This document shows, one piece after another, positions 18,707 through 27,728 of a DNA stretch of 64,000 nt. The stretch covers positions 1-64,000 of the forward strand of contig NZ_MKXB01000170.1 of assembly GCF_001865245.1 (NCBI RefSeq), given 5' to 3'. Source of the DNA: Streptomyces sp. CC53. Its GTDB lineage: Bacteria > Actinomycetota > Actinomycetes > Streptomycetales > Streptomycetaceae. The translations under genes and the position numbers were made by a program. The notes under the pieces are model-generated. The model was not told where the DNA came from. It searched no databases and saw nothing but the letters and a program-made list of their open reading frames with translations. Position 1 is the first letter of the stretch, and each line of letters begins with the position of its first letter.

Positions 18707-19543
18707 CTAGCGCTTCTTGTTCGTCTTGCGGCGGCGGACGATGTACTTGTTGCTCGCCTTCTTGGGAGAACGCGTACGACCCTCCTTCTGACCCCACGGG
18801 GAGACCGGGTGACGACCACCGGAGGTCTTGCCCTCACCACCACCGTGCGGGTGGTCAACCGGGTTCATCGCCACACCGCGGACGGTCGGGCGAACGCCCA
18901 GCCAGCGCTTGCGGCCGGCCTTGCCCCAGTTGATGTTCGACTGCTCGGCGTTGCCGACCTCGCCGATGGTGGCGCGGCAGCGGACGTCGACCAGGCGGAT
19001 CTCACCGGACGGCATGCGGAGGTGGGCCATGGAGCCCTCCTTCGCGAGCAGCTGCACGGAGGCGCCGGCGGACCGGGCGAACTTGGCACCGCCACCGGGA
19101 CGGAGCTCGATCGCGTGGATCGTGGTACCGACCGGGATGTTGCGGAGGGCCAGGTTGTTGCCGGGCTTGATGTCGGCACCGGGGCCGTTCTCGATCCGGT
19201 CGCCCTGGTGGAGGCCCTTGGGGGCGATGATGTAGCGCTTCTCGCCGTCCGCGTAGTGCAGGAGCGCGATGCGCGCGGTGCGGTTCGGGTCGTACTCGAT
19301 GTGAGCGACCTTCGCCGGGACGCCGTCCTTGTCGTGACGACGGAAGTCGATCACGCGGTAGGCGCGCTTGTGTCCGCCACCCTGGTGGCGAACGGTCACA
19401 CGACCGGTGTTGTTACGGCCGCCCTTGCTGTGCAGGGGGCGGACCAGCGACTTCTCCGGCGTGGACCGCGTGATCTCGACGAAGTCGGCGACGCTGGCGC
19501 CACGACGGCCAGGAGTCGTCGGCTTGTACTTGCGGATACCCAT
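18707..19543 (-). CDS. rplB: 50S ribosomal protein L2
   Basis: The 278-residue L2 is essential for subunit joining and peptidyl transfer. It reads [20 protein letters not shown], has the OB-fold and SH3-like domains, and carries the signature [20 protein letters not shown] with the conserved His. [11 protein letters not shown] and a basic tail follow. It is preceded by rplW at 41 bp. Confidence 0.98.
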   Translation of the reverse strand: MGIRKYKPTTPGRRGASVADFVEITRSTPEKSLVRPLHSKGGRNNTGRVTVRHQGGGHKRAYRVIDFRRHDKDGVPAKVAHIEYDPNRTARIALLHYADGEKRYIIAPKGLHQGDRIENGPGADIKPGNNLALRNIPVGTTIHAIELRPGGGAKFARSAGASVQLLAKEGSMAHLRMPSGEIRLVDVRCRATIGEVGNAEQSNINWGKAGRKRWLGVRPTVRGVAMNPVDHPHGGGEGKTSGGRHPVSPWGQKEGRTRSPKKASNKYIVRRRKTNKKR

Positions 19544-19584
19544 TTCTCAGTCCTCGTCCGATATTCGGACGATCCAGACCGCCC

Positions 19585-19908
19585 TTAGGCGGTCGGACCG
19601 CCGAAGATGTCGATACGGTTGCCCTCGGCAAGGGTCACGATCGCGCGCTTGGTGTTGGCGCGCTTGCCGAAGCCCGTGCGGGTGCGCTTGCGCTTGCCCT
19701 GCCGGTTGATCGTGTTGACCCCGGTGACCTTGACCGAGAAGACCGCCTCGACGGCCTGCTTGATCTGGGTCTTGTTCGCGCGCGGGTCGACGACGAACGT
19801 GTACTTGTTCTCGTCCAGCAGCGCGTAGCTCTTCTCGGAGACAACCGGCTTGACGAGGATGTCACGCGGGTCCGTGAAGGTCTTGCTGGTGACGGTCGCC
19901 TCGGACAT
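19585..19908 (-). CDS. rplW: 50S ribosomal protein L23
   Basis: The 107-residue L23 at the tunnel exit docks trigger factor and SRP. Family blocks are [40 protein letters not shown] and [20 protein letters not shown]. The start overlaps the rplD stop in TGATG. Confidence 0.97.
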   Translation of the reverse strand: MSEATVTSKTFTDPRDILVKPVVSEKSYALLDENKYTFVVDPRANKTQIKQAVEAVFSVKVTGVNTINRQGKRKRTRTGFGKRANTKRAIVTLAEGNRIDIFGGPTA

Positions 19909-20561
19909 CAGGCGTCGCTCCCTTCGGTCTCAACGGCCTTGGGGCCAGACACGAAGGACTCGAAGGCGGCCTTGGTGAAGACCACGTCGTCGGATCGCAT
20001 CACGTCGTACGTGTTCAGCTGGCCCGGCTCCAGGATGTGCACCTGGGGCAGGTTGCGGGCGGACAGCCACGCGGCCTCGTCGGCCCGGTCGACGATCAGG
20101 AGCAGGTTCTTGCGCTCGCTGATCTTGCCGAACAGGGTCTTGGCGGCCTTGGTGGACGGCGCCTCGCCCTCGATCACGCCGGTGACGACGTGGATGCGGG
20201 AGTTGCGCGCCCGGTCGGTGAGGGCACCGCGCAGGGCGGCGGCCTTCATCTTCTTGGGCGTGCGCTGCGAGTAGTCGCGCGGCACGGGGCCGTGCACGAC
20301 GCCACCGCCGGCGAACTGCGGCGCGCGGGTCGAACCCTGGCGGGCGCGACCGGTGCCCTTCTGGCGGTACGGCTTCTTGCCACCGCCACGGACCTCGCCG
20401 CGGGTCTTGGTCTTGTGCGTGCCCTGGCGGGCAGCGGCCAGCTGCGCGACGACGACCTGGTGGATCAGCGGGACGCTGACCTTCGCGTCGAAGATCTCCG
20501 CGGGGAGCTCGACGGTCCCGGCCTTCTCGCCAGCCGGCGAAAGGATGTCAATGGTGCTCAT
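19908..20561 (-). CDS. rplD: 50S ribosomal protein L4
   Basis: The 217-residue L4 has a long tunnel-lining loop ([40 protein letters not shown]). In enterobacteria it also autoregulates the S10 operon. The C-terminal globular part has [20 protein letters not shown]. Eight bp separate it from rplC, and it overlaps rplW. Confidence 0.97.
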   Translation of the reverse strand: MSTIDILSPAGEKAGTVELPAEIFDAKVSVPLIHQVVVAQLAAARQGTHKTKTRGEVRGGGKKPYRQKGTGRARQGSTRAPQFAGGGVVHGPVPRDYSQRTPKKMKAAALRGALTDRARNSRIHVVTGVIEGEAPSTKAAKTLFGKISERKNLLLIVDRADEAAWLSARNLPQVHILEPGQLNTYDVMRSDDVVFTKAAFESFVSGPKAVETEGSDA

Positions 20562-20569
20562 CGGTTACC

Positions 20570-21214
20570 TCAGGCCCCCTTGGCCGCGGTACGGACCAGG
20601 ACGAGGCCGCCGTTCGGACCGGGAACCGCGCCCTTGATGAGCAGCAGACCCTTCTCCGCGTCAACGGCGTGGACGGTCAGGTTCTGGGTGGTGACCCGCT
20701 CGTTGCCCATGCGGCCCGCCATGCGGAGGCCCTTGAACACGCGGCCCGGGGTGGCGCAGCCACCGATGGAACCGGGCGAGCGGTGCTTGCGCTGGGTGCC
20801 GTGACCGGCGCCCAGGCCACGGAAGTTGTGGCGCTTCATGACACCGGCGAAGCCCTTGCCCTTGCTCTTGCCGGTGACGTCGACCTTCACGCCGGCCTCG
20901 AAGACCTCGGCGGTGACTTCCTGGCCGAGCGTGTACTCGGAGGCGTCAGCGGTGCGGATCTCGACAAGGTGGCGGCGCGGGGTGACGTCGGCCTTGGCGA
21001 AGTGGCCCTTGAGGGGCTTGTTCACCTTGCGCGGGTCGATCTCGCCGAAGGCGATCTGGACCGCCTCGTAGCCGTCGGTGTCGTTGGTGCGGACCTGGGT
21101 GACGACGCAGGGGCCGGCCTTGACGACGGTGACCGGGACGACGCGGTTGTTCTCGTCCCACACCTGCGTCATGCCGAGCTTCTCGCCCAGGACGCCCTTA
21201 ATGTTCTTAGCCAT
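20570..21214 (-). CDS. rplC: 50S ribosomal protein L3
   Basis: The 214-residue L3 reaches the peptidyl transferase centre. The start [20 protein letters not shown] (ATG at 21214) fits the family. It includes [40 protein letters not shown] and [18 protein letters not shown]. It lies 13 bp after rpsJ. Confidence 0.97.
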   Translation of the reverse strand: MAKNIKGVLGEKLGMTQVWDENNRVVPVTVVKAGPCVVTQVRTNDTDGYEAVQIAFGEIDPRKVNKPLKGHFAKADVTPRRHLVEIRTADASEYTLGQEVTAEVFEAGVKVDVTGKSKGKGFAGVMKRHNFRGLGAGHGTQRKHRSPGSIGGCATPGRVFKGLRMAGRMGNERVTTQNLTVHAVDAEKGLLLIKGAVPGPNGGLVLVRTAAKGA

Positions 21215-21227
21215 CTCGCGCGTCACC

Positions 21228-21536
21228 TCAGAGCTTGATCTCGATGTCGACGCCGGCCGGCAGGTCGAGACGCATGAGCGAGTCGACCGTCTTCGGCGTG
21301 GGGTCGAGGATGTCGATGAGGCGCTTGTGCGTACGCATCTCGAAGTGCTCGCGCGAGTCCTTGTACTTGTGCGGCGACTTGATGACGCAGTACACGTTCT
21401 TCTCAGTGGGCAGCGGCACCGGGCCCGCGACCGACGCACCGGTACGGGTCACCGTCTCGACGATCTTCTTCGCCGAGGAGTCGATGACCTCGTGGTCGTA
21501 GGCCTTGAGCCGGATGCGGATCTTCTGTCCCGCCAT
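21228..21536 (-). CDS. rpsJ: 30S ribosomal protein S10
   Basis: The 102-residue S10, also NusE in transcription antitermination. It begins [20 protein letters not shown] and includes [40 protein letters not shown]. It is the first gene of the S10-spc-alpha cluster, and a leader of some 400 nt probably precedes it. Confidence 0.98.
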   Translation of the reverse strand: MAGQKIRIRLKAYDHEVIDSSAKKIVETVTRTGASVAGPVPLPTEKNVYCVIKSPHKYKDSREHFEMRTHKRLIDILDPTPKTVDSLMRLDLPAGVDIEIKL

Positions 21537-22445
21537 GGCTACTCAGTAGTCCTGTCTCTCGTAACGCTCCGGAACCTGGTGGGCGACCCCTGGCCCTCCG
21601 ACCCCCGCGGTCGGGCGTGTCGCGCCCCCTCTACGCAGATCTCCCATAGAGGAGATCCCAACCAAGGGGGAACGGACCCGGGCCCGCAGTGCCGGGGGAA
21701 CCGCATGATCCTTCCGGATCCGCGGCGGAGCCCACCGGGTGCCTGGTGAGGGCCCCGCCCACGCTTCCCGGAAGATTCCCGTACGTCCGCCCCACGCAGG
21801 GGCGACGAGTACTGTGGGACTCGCTTCCGGTCCTCCCGGCGGGAGGCGCGCAGCATCGGCACTCAACCGAGCAACCCGGACAGTCTGCCATACGGGGCAG
21901 CCTGTCCGCCAATCGAGCCGAAGAGCTTACCCCGAGGCCGGGACCGATCAAACCGAGGCGCGAGCGGGGCGCGCCTCCGGCCCGCGGGCGGGCCGTTTCC
22001 GGGCCCTCTCGGGCCGCGCCCCACGGCTCCGGCCCGGGTCTGTGCCCTGCGGGCGGCCCCGCCCTCCGCTCTGCCGCACGGGACGTGCGGGGGTGCGGGA
22101 GGGGCGGGCAGCGTAGGCAGCACAGGCGGAGTGGCGTGCGCGGTGCCGGCTGCGGGGCCGGACCCGCAGGGCTGCCGTTGTCCCCCGCGGCGTTGTGTGC
22201 CGCCGGAGTCGCAGGGACCGGGGCGTGGCGTGTCGTCGGAGCCGGAGTCGCAGGGCGCGGGGCGTCGCGTGCCGCAGGAGCCCGGTGGCCGCTGCGGGTC
22301 GCGTACGCGGGGCGGGCCGTCCCCACCTGCGGACCGGCCGCTGCCGCCGTACCGGCCGGGTGGCGGAACGTACCCGCGGACCGTGTCGCCGCCGACCGGC
22401 CGGGCGTGGCGGGACGCACCGGCCGGGCATCCCGGGCGGACCGGG
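21537..22445. other. rpsJ leader and upstream non-coding region
   Basis: About 0.9 kb without a credible gene. The rpsJ-proximal half (21537-21960) has mixed composition, a CCTCCCGGCGGGAGG hairpin at 21832-21846 and a promoter candidate. The distal half (about 21960-22440) is extremely GC-rich and made of degenerate short repeats, for example ccggagtcgcaggg twice near 22200-22260. Confidence 0.6.
21924..21951 (-). promoter_or_regulatory. candidate S10 operon promoter
   Basis: On the minus strand TTGATC (21946-21951), a 16-bp spacer and TAAGCT (21924-21929) resemble a vegetative promoter. The implied leader to rpsJ is about 380 nt. Alternatives may exist closer to rpsJ; none was clearer. Confidence 0.4.
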
Positions 22446-23399
22446 TCAGCTGCGGGTGGTCTCGGCGCACTCCTGCGGCATGTCGTCCAGGGACTTGCTG
22501 CGGTCGTAGGGGTCGACCGCCTCACCGGAGGGGGCGGCGGACGTGTCCGGCTGGCCTATGCGGTCCGAGGGGAACGTCGGGTGCAGGAAGCCGTCGACGG
22601 AGCGGGCGCAGTCGTCGTTGCCGGAGGACATCGCCCACTCGACCATGAACAGCTTGCCGGGGGTCGTCTCGTACTCCTCGGGGTCGTACAGCGCGAACGT
22701 CAGCTCGCGGCGGATGACGGAACGGTCGACCTCCCGGTTGCCCGTCTTGACCTTGACCACCGGGTAGACGAACGAGAAGTCGGCGCGGATCAGGAGTTCC
22801 CCGTCGGTCTCGCCCTTCTCGTACGTGATGCGGCCCCGGGTCTTGACGAGGTCGCGCAGCACGCGGGTCTCGGTCGGGTCGAAGCGGCTGAACAGCATGA
22901 CCGGGTCGGCGTCCTTGGTCGGCTTGCGCAGACCGCTCTCCATGAGCCCGCGCCCGTCCTTCTGCAGCGGGTCGAGCAGGTCGAGCGCCGCCTTCGGGTG
23001 CTCGCCGCGCAGGGTGGCGGGCTTGATGTTCGCCTCGACCAGCAGTTCCCTGACCGCGGCCAGGGCCTGGGTGACCTGCTTCTGCGAGAAGCCGCCGACC
23101 GCCTTGGCCTCGGGCACCTCGATCCCGGCGGCGCCGTCGGCCCAGCGGAGGGCGGGCGAGCCCCGGAAGGGCTCCTTCACCGTGGGCGCGTCGGGGAAGA
23201 TCTCCTCCGGAGGGGCGCTGCTGGGGCGGGCCGTCTCCGGCGGCAGGGGCGCGGCGGCCGGGCGGCCGTCGGATCCGCCGCCGAGGAGGGCGCACCCGCT
23301 GACGGTGAGGCTCAGCGCGACCAGCACACCGAGGGCGGCGGTGCGGCTGCGTCGCCGGGCCGTGGGTGCGGAGTGGCTCTGTTCGTGGTCCGACGGCAT
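22446..23399 (-). CDS. putative lipoprotein of unknown function
   Basis: A 317-residue protein with a basic N-terminus (TARRRSRTAA), a hydrophobic h-region and the lipobox VSGC with Cys36 (LVALSLTVSGCALLGGGS), so it should be lipid-anchored outside the membrane. A Pro/Ala linker leads to a soluble domain (about 70-300) containing ALRWADGAAGIEVPEAKAVG, and FSFVYPVVKVKTGNREVDRS. No family name is recognised with confidence. A GAGG site precedes the ATG. A perfect ACGTGA-CGA-TCACGT palindrome lies about 90 nt upstream. Confidence 0.8.
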   Translation of the reverse strand: MPSDHEQSHSAPTARRRSRTAALGVLVALSLTVSGCALLGGGSDGRPAAAPLPPETARPSSAPPEEIFPDAPTVKEPFRGSPALRWADGAAGIEVPEAKAVGGFSQKQVTQALAAVRELLVEANIKPATLRGEHPKAALDLLDPLQKDGRGLMESGLRKPTKDADPVMLFSRFDPTETRVLRDLVKTRGRITYEKGETDGELLIRADFSFVYPVVKVKTGNREVDRSVIRRELTFALYDPEEYETTPGKLFMVEWAMSSGNDDCARSVDGFLHPTFPSDRIGQPDTSAAPSGEAVDPYDRSKSLDDMPQECAETTRS

Positions 23400-23482
23400 G
23401 GGTCCTCGCCTGGTCTACTGCTGTGGGTGTTGACCTGGGCATTTCACGTATGAACGGTGCCGTCCGCAAGCGAACGGGGAAA

Positions 23483-23497
23483 ACGTGACGATCACGT
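23483..23497. promoter_or_regulatory. palindrome upstream of the lipoprotein gene
   Basis: Perfect 6-3-6 inverted repeat ACGTGA-CGA-TCACGT, 84-98 nt upstream of the lipoprotein ATG (minus strand). The size and position suit an operator for a dimeric regulator; the regulator is unknown. Confidence 0.4.
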
Positions 23498-23677
23498 GAC
23501 CGCGTGCCGGGCGGGATGGCGCGGCGGCGGCTCGCTCAGGACCGCGGGGCGCGGGGTCGGCGCGCCGGCCCCCTCACCGGCCGGGTTACGAGGTCGGGGG
23601 TCCCGGCGCGCCTCGCCCCGCAGCCCGGTGCTGCCGGCCTTCATGGTCGATGGCCCCACCTGTACGGCGTGCCCTTC

Positions 23678-23887
23678 TCAGGGCTTCCGGGCGTAGCCGA
23701 GGAAGCGGGCCCAGACCTGCGGGGCGACGGCCAGGCGGGGGCCGCTGGTGTCCTTGGAGTCGCGGATGTGGACGGTGGTGGGGGTGGCGGCGACCTCGAC
23801 GCACGAATCGCCTTCGGTGCCGCCGCTGTGGCTGCTCTTGCGCCACTCCAGCGCGGACGCTTCCTCGTCATGGGACTTGCGGATCAT
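23678..23887 (-). CDS. DUF397 domain protein
   Basis: A 69-residue acidic protein with the DUF397 pattern: ALEWRKSSHSGGTEGDSCVE, then VHIRDSKDTSGPRLAVAP and WARFLG. Such small proteins are encoded next to XRE/DUF5753 regulators in Streptomyces (whiJ/abaA-like loci), where they are thought to act with the regulator. The ATG overlaps the stop of the upstream XRE gene (ATGA), so coupled translation is likely. Confidence 0.88.
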   Translation of the reverse strand: MIRKSHDEEASALEWRKSSHSGGTEGDSCVEVAATPTTVHIRDSKDTSGPRLAVAPQVWARFLGYARKP

Positions 23888-24744
23888 GTCTCTCCCAGCA
23901 GTTGCTCGATGAAGGTAAGCGACTCCACCGGGCGGAGAGCTTGCGCCCGGACGGTGCCGTAGCGCAGTTCCAGGATGCGGAGTTGCTTCGGATCCGAGGT
24001 AGGGCGTCCATTGAACGCGCCGTCGGAACGGCCCACGGCGGTGCCGTCCTCGAACTTCAGCACCTCGATCCTTCCGTCCAGCCCGGCGTGGGGCCCAGCG
24101 CGCGTCGGCATGACCTGTAGCGAGACGTTGCGCAACTGGCCCACCTCAAGCAGATGTTCAAGCTGCTGTCGCCACACCATTGTGCCCCCGATCGGGCGCA
24201 GCAGAGTGGCCTCTTCCTGGACGAAGCTCAGCGCCGGTGCGGGCGACCGCTCGAAGATCGACTGCCGTGAGATGCGAGCAGCCACCATGCGCTCCACCTC
24301 GTCATGCGTGTAGGCGGGTTGCCGGGCTTCAAACAGCGCCCGTGCGTGTTCCGGCGTCTGCAACAGGCCATGGACGGTGTTGCACTCGTACATGCCGATC
24401 TCCACCGCCCTGGCTTCAAGGGCAGCCAACTCCCGCACCTTCCTCGGGTAACGGACCTCCTCCACGTCCTTCTTCATCGCGGCGACGAGGCCGCCCGCCG
24501 TCAAGACCTTGTCCGCCTTGTCCAGGTACTCCGGGCGGGGAATCCGCCTACCCGCCTCCACCTTGTAGACCAGGTCCTCTCCATACCCGATGGCGTTCGC
24601 GAACTCCGCAGCCTTCATGGCCAGCATCTCGCGACGCAGCTTGAGCTGGCGGCCCACCGCCGCCACGACCGCCGCACCGGACTCGTCGTCCGGGTCGACC
24701 TCCCAGCCCGGTTCGTCCGCTTCACCCTTCAGGTCTGTCGCCAT
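23884..24744 (-). CDS. XRE-family regulator with DUF5753 domain (WhiJ-like)
   Basis: A 286-residue regulator. A helix-turn-helix near residues 30-85 (AAVGRQLKLRREMLAMKAAE, FANAIGYGEDLVYKVEAGRR) is followed by a large C-terminal DUF5753 domain. That domain carries the family segments AVEIGMYECNTVHGLLQTPE, HARALFEARQPAYTHDEVER and GPHAGLDGRIEVLKFEDG. The ATG at 24744 has GGGAGGTGA upstream, better than the longer reading to 24891. It precedes a DUF397 gene and is divergent from an ATPase-like gene, forming a complete whiJ/abaA-type set. Four phased CGGACA repeats lie 59-94 bp upstream. Confidence 0.88.
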   Translation of the reverse strand: MATDLKGEADEPGWEVDPDDESGAAVVAAVGRQLKLRREMLAMKAAEFANAIGYGEDLVYKVEAGRRIPRPEYLDKADKVLTAGGLVAAMKKDVEEVRYPRKVRELAALEARAVEIGMYECNTVHGLLQTPEHARALFEARQPAYTHDEVERMVAARISRQSIFERSPAPALSFVQEEATLLRPIGGTMVWRQQLEHLLEVGQLRNVSLQVMPTRAGPHAGLDGRIEVLKFEDGTAVGRSDGAFNGRPTSDPKQLRILELRYGTVRAQALRPVESLTFIEQLLGET

Positions 24745-24802
24745 CCGCGCGTCACCTCCCGACGTGTCACCGCACCCGTGCGCTGGAGCCTTCCACCCCC
24801 TC

Positions 24803-24847
24803 CGGACAGGCCGGACACGGTCGGACAGCCAGCGGACAGTGACTGTA
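24803..24847. promoter_or_regulatory. four phased CGGACA repeats and a small dyad
   Basis: CGGACA occurs at 24803, 24812, 24822 and 24833, a spacing of 9-11 bp that keeps all copies on one face of the helix. It is followed by the perfect dyad ACAGT-G-ACTGT at 24837-24847. It lies between the divergent XRE and ATPase-like genes. A cooperative operator is the simplest reading. Confidence 0.5.
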
Positions 24848-24902
24848 CGCAACCGTGGCACCACTAGCGGCCACGAAGGTATCCCCTCCACGATCTCGTG
24901 AC

Positions 24903-25457
24903 ATGAGTCACATTGCCTCTCAAGAGGTTTCCGACGAAAGGCAGTTCAGCCTTCGCATGCACCCCTCGCGTCCGGGTGCCCGGCTCGCGCGGGAGCTCGC
25001 CGCCTGGTGGTTGGGGCGCAGGGGCCTGCCCCGCCCCGCGGCGGAAGCGGCCGTCCAGATCGTGGCGGAGCTGGCCGCCAACGCGGCGCTGCACGGGCGG
25101 GTGCCGGGGCGGGACGCCCTCCTGGAACTGCGCCTCGCAGACGGTGGCCGCGTGCTGCGGGTCGAGGTGACCGACACGCGGGGCGACCGGATCCCGCCCG
25201 CACGCCCACAGCCGCCCGCGGGCGACGCGGAGTCGGGGCGCGGGCTGCTGATCGTCGACGGTCTGGCCTGCCGGTGGGGCGTGACCACGGGCCCGCCGCC
25301 GCGCAAGACGGTGTGGGCGGAACTGGACCTCGCACCGGAACCCGGAGAACCGTGCTCCGGTGGGCTCGCCAGTCCTTCCAAGGAACGAACGGAAGGAAAG
25401 GACCCCTCCAAACCCCACCCCTCCCCCCGTTCAGGACGCCCTCACCCTCTCGGGTGA
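24903..25457 (+). CDS. RsbW-like ATP-binding protein (HATPase_c_2)
   Basis: A 184-residue protein with the GHKL ATPase motifs of anti-sigma-type kinases. The N-box reads IVAELAANAALHGR, the G1 box VEVTDTRGDRIPP, and the G2 box GRGLLIVDGLACRWGV. A disordered tail follows (about 145-184). Such proteins accompany XRE/DUF397 pairs in Streptomyces and may bind a sigma factor or an anti-anti-sigma protein. The start at 24903 (MSHIASQEV) is preferred over 24855, but an internal ATG at 24957 cannot be excluded. Confidence 0.82.
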   Translation: MSHIASQEVSDERQFSLRMHPSRPGARLARELAAWWLGRRGLPRPAAEAAVQIVAELAANAALHGRVPGRDALLELRLADGGRVLRVEVTDTRGDRIPPARPQPPAGDAESGRGLLIVDGLACRWGVTTGPPPRKTVWAELDLAPEPGEPCSGGLASPSKERTEGKDPSKPHPSPRSGRPHPLG

Positions 25458-25597
25458 AAAAGGTCAATTGGGCTGGCGCTGGGGCGGGTTGGACGTTCTA
25501 GGCTCACCATGCATATACCGCAGACATACGTCGGCCCCCGCCCGGGCTAGCACCCCGGGGCGAGGGCCTGACCACGCAGGAAGCAAAGACCTTCCCG

Positions 25598-26833
25598 ATG
25601 GATACGCAGCACCCTAGCGCGCCCTTACGGACCTCGCGCCCCGTAACCCGGAAGCCGGCCCGACACCACTCGTCCGGGGTCGTCCACCTCAACACCCGGC
25701 ACACCAGCCGCTTCACCGTCATCGGCAACCACCTCGCCCAGCACCGCGAGCTCTCACTGCTGGCCATCGGGCTCGCCGTCCACATCCAGTCGCTGCCCAC
25801 CGGCACGTCCGTGGACATCAAGACGCTCACGGCCCGGTTCCCCGAGAGCGCCGCCCGCATCGCCGCTAGCCTGCGCGAACTGGAGGCGCACGGATACTTC
25901 CGCCGGGTACGGGAGCGCGGGCCGGACGGCCGCGTCAGGACCCGCACGTACTCCTGCAACCAGCCGGGCGCGGGCGACAAGGCCCCGGACTCAGCTCCGC
26001 ATCCGGACTCGGCCCCTGACCTGACCTCGGATCTGGCCTCGGACCCGGCCTCGGGCCCGGCCTTGGTCGCAGACCCGGAGCCCGTCCCCGAGGCCGGGCC
26101 CGCCCCGCAGGACGAGCCCGCCGGGGAGCCCGCAGCGGCAGCAGCGACCACTGCGGAGCCTCCCCCAGCGTCGGCCACGCCCAGCGTCGAGCCCGCCACC
26201 GAACCCACCGGGAAGCCGGCCGCCGAACCCACGCCGCGCACCGCGGAGCCGCCCGCAGCAGACACCGTGCCCAGTACAGGCCCGGCCGCCCAGCCTGGCG
26301 CAGGCCCGGCCGGCGAGCCCGCGGCGAAACCCACCACAGGGTCCGTCACGCCCACGGCGAAGCCCGCCGCCGAGCCTCCGGCCGCGTGCGCGTGCGCCTC
26401 CGCACCCGCACGGCCGCCCCGGCGGCACCCCGCGACCCTGCGCGTACCACAGCCCGCCTTCCCCGCGGCGGCACTGCTCCAGTCCGCGGCCGACCTGCTC
26501 GCGGGGCTGCGCCGCGAAGAACCGCGGCTGATGCTGTCGGGCCGCGACATCGAGCAGCTCGCCCCCGGGGTCGCCGCATGGCTGGAACGCGACGCGAGCC
26601 CCGAGGCCGTACGCCACGCCCTCACCGCCCACCTGCCGCCGGAGCCGCTGCGCCGCCCGGCCGCCTTCCTGGCCCACCGGCTCACCGACGCGCTGCCGCC
26701 GCCCAGCACGCGACCGGTCCGCACGGACCCGCTCCAGAACTGCGACCTCTGCGACCACGCGTTCCGCGCCCCCGAACCGGGCCTGTGCCGCGCCTGCCGC
26801 ACCGCGCCCCGAACCCACGCCTCACCCCTCTGA
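25598..26833 (+). CDS. winged-helix protein with low-complexity linker and Cys4 tail
   Basis: A 411-residue protein. Residues about 35-125 form a predicted winged helix-turn-helix (FTVIGNHLAQHRELSLLAIG, SVDIKTLTARFPESAARIAA, LRELEAHGYFRRVRERG). About 125-270 is a Pro/Ala/Glu/Thr low-complexity linker built of degenerate EP(A/T)-type repeats. A helical region (about 285-360) follows, then a C-terminal CDLC...CRAC pair that could bind zinc (about 381-400). Similar proteins are common in Streptomyces, but I do not know a function. The next gene starts 10 bp downstream. Confidence 0.75.
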   Translation: MDTQHPSAPLRTSRPVTRKPARHHSSGVVHLNTRHTSRFTVIGNHLAQHRELSLLAIGLAVHIQSLPTGTSVDIKTLTARFPESAARIAASLRELEAHGYFRRVRERGPDGRVRTRTYSCNQPGAGDKAPDSAPHPDSAPDLTSDLASDPASGPALVADPEPVPEAGPAPQDEPAGEPAAAAATTAEPPPASATPSVEPATEPTGKPAAEPTPRTAEPPAADTVPSTGPAAQPGAGPAGEPAAKPTTGSVTPTAKPAAEPPAACACASAPARPPRRHPATLRVPQPAFPAAALLQSAADLLAGLRREEPRLMLSGRDIEQLAPGVAAWLERDASPEAVRHALTAHLPPEPLRRPAAFLAHRLTDALPPPSTRPVRTDPLQNCDLCDHAFRAPEPGLCRACRTAPRTHASPL

Positions 26834-26843
26834 AAGGAGCCTT

Positions 26844-27728
26844 GTGGTCAGCTCACCGCACGAGGCGATGCACCGCATCTTCCAGGAGTTCCCGGAGCTC
26901 TTCTCCCGGGTCTCCAAAGTGCTCGGCATCGACTTCCCTCAGCCCACATCCATCACGGTCATGCCGACCGACCTCACCGAGACGAAGCCCGTCGAACGCC
27001 GCGTGGACACCCTGCTGCGCTTCGAGACGGAGACGGCCGGCGCGTTCCTCGTCGCCGTCGAAGCCCAGGGGAAGAAGGATCTCGCGAAGCCCGGCAGCTG
27101 GGCGTACTACTGCTCGTACCTGCACGAGAAGTACGGGCTGCCGCCATTGCTTCTGGTCATCTGCCAGGACCGGCCCACGGCCGAGTGGGCGGCAGAGCCC
27201 TTCCACTTCGGTCACGACGCATGGACGACCTTCAGCCTGTACCCGCTTGTCGTAGGACCCCACAACATGCCCGTGATCACCGATCCGGCCGAGGCACGTG
27301 AGGATCTCGTCCTCGCCACCCTGTCGGCCATCACCCACGCGGCCCATCCGGAGGTCGCCGGGATACTGAAGGCGTTGTCCACCGCGCTGCGGGGCATGCC
27401 CGACGACCTCGTCAATCCCGTCGTCGAATTCACCGCACAGGGCCTGGGCAACCGCCCGGCCTCTCACATCTGGAGCAAACTGGTGGCCGTGGACCTTTCC
27501 TTCTACAAGTCGCCTCTGTCCGAAGAGATCCGAGAGCAGGGCCGCGAGCAGGGCGAAGTGCAGCGCGGCGCCAAGGATGTCCTGACCGTCCTGGAGCAGC
27601 GGGGCCTCGAAGTGTCCGCCCATGTGCGTGAGCGCGTCACCGGCTGTGAGGACCCCGACGAGCTGCACGACTGGCTCGTGCGCGCCCTCACCGCCACCAC
27701 CGCGGAAGAGATCTTCGGCGACGCGTAG
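26844..27728 (+). CDS. putative PD-(D/E)XK nuclease-like protein
   Basis: A 294-residue protein starting at GTG with an AAAGGAG site directly after the upstream stop, so the two genes form an operon. Residues about 45-95 have the spacing of a PD-(D/E)XK core: RRVDTLLRFETETAGAF then LVAVEAQGKKDLAKPGSW, that is D and E-x-Q-x-K. YYCSYLHEKYGLPPLLLVIC follows. The C-terminus (VLEQRGLEVSAHVRERVTGC, then DELHDWLVRAL) matches the tail seen in Rpn/transposase-like nuclease families. The nuclease assignment is inference from motif spacing. Confidence 0.7.
   Translation: MVSSPHEAMHRIFQEFPELFSRVSKVLGIDFPQPTSITVMPTDLTETKPVERRVDTLLRFETETAGAFLVAVEAQGKKDLAKPGSWAYYCSYLHEKYGLPPLLLVICQDRPTAEWAAEPFHFGHDAWTTFSLYPLVVGPHNMPVITDPAEAREDLVLATLSAITHAAHPEVAGILKALSTALRGMPDDLVNPVVEFTAQGLGNRPASHIWSKLVAVDLSFYKSPLSEEIREQGREQGEVQRGAKDVLTVLEQRGLEVSAHVRERVTGCEDPDELHDWLVRALTATTAEEIFGDA

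Noticed and set aside
22131-23453. A plus-strand frame opposite the lipoprotein gene
   Set aside because: The minus strand has a clear signal peptide, lipobox and ribosome site; the plus-strand reading has no domain.
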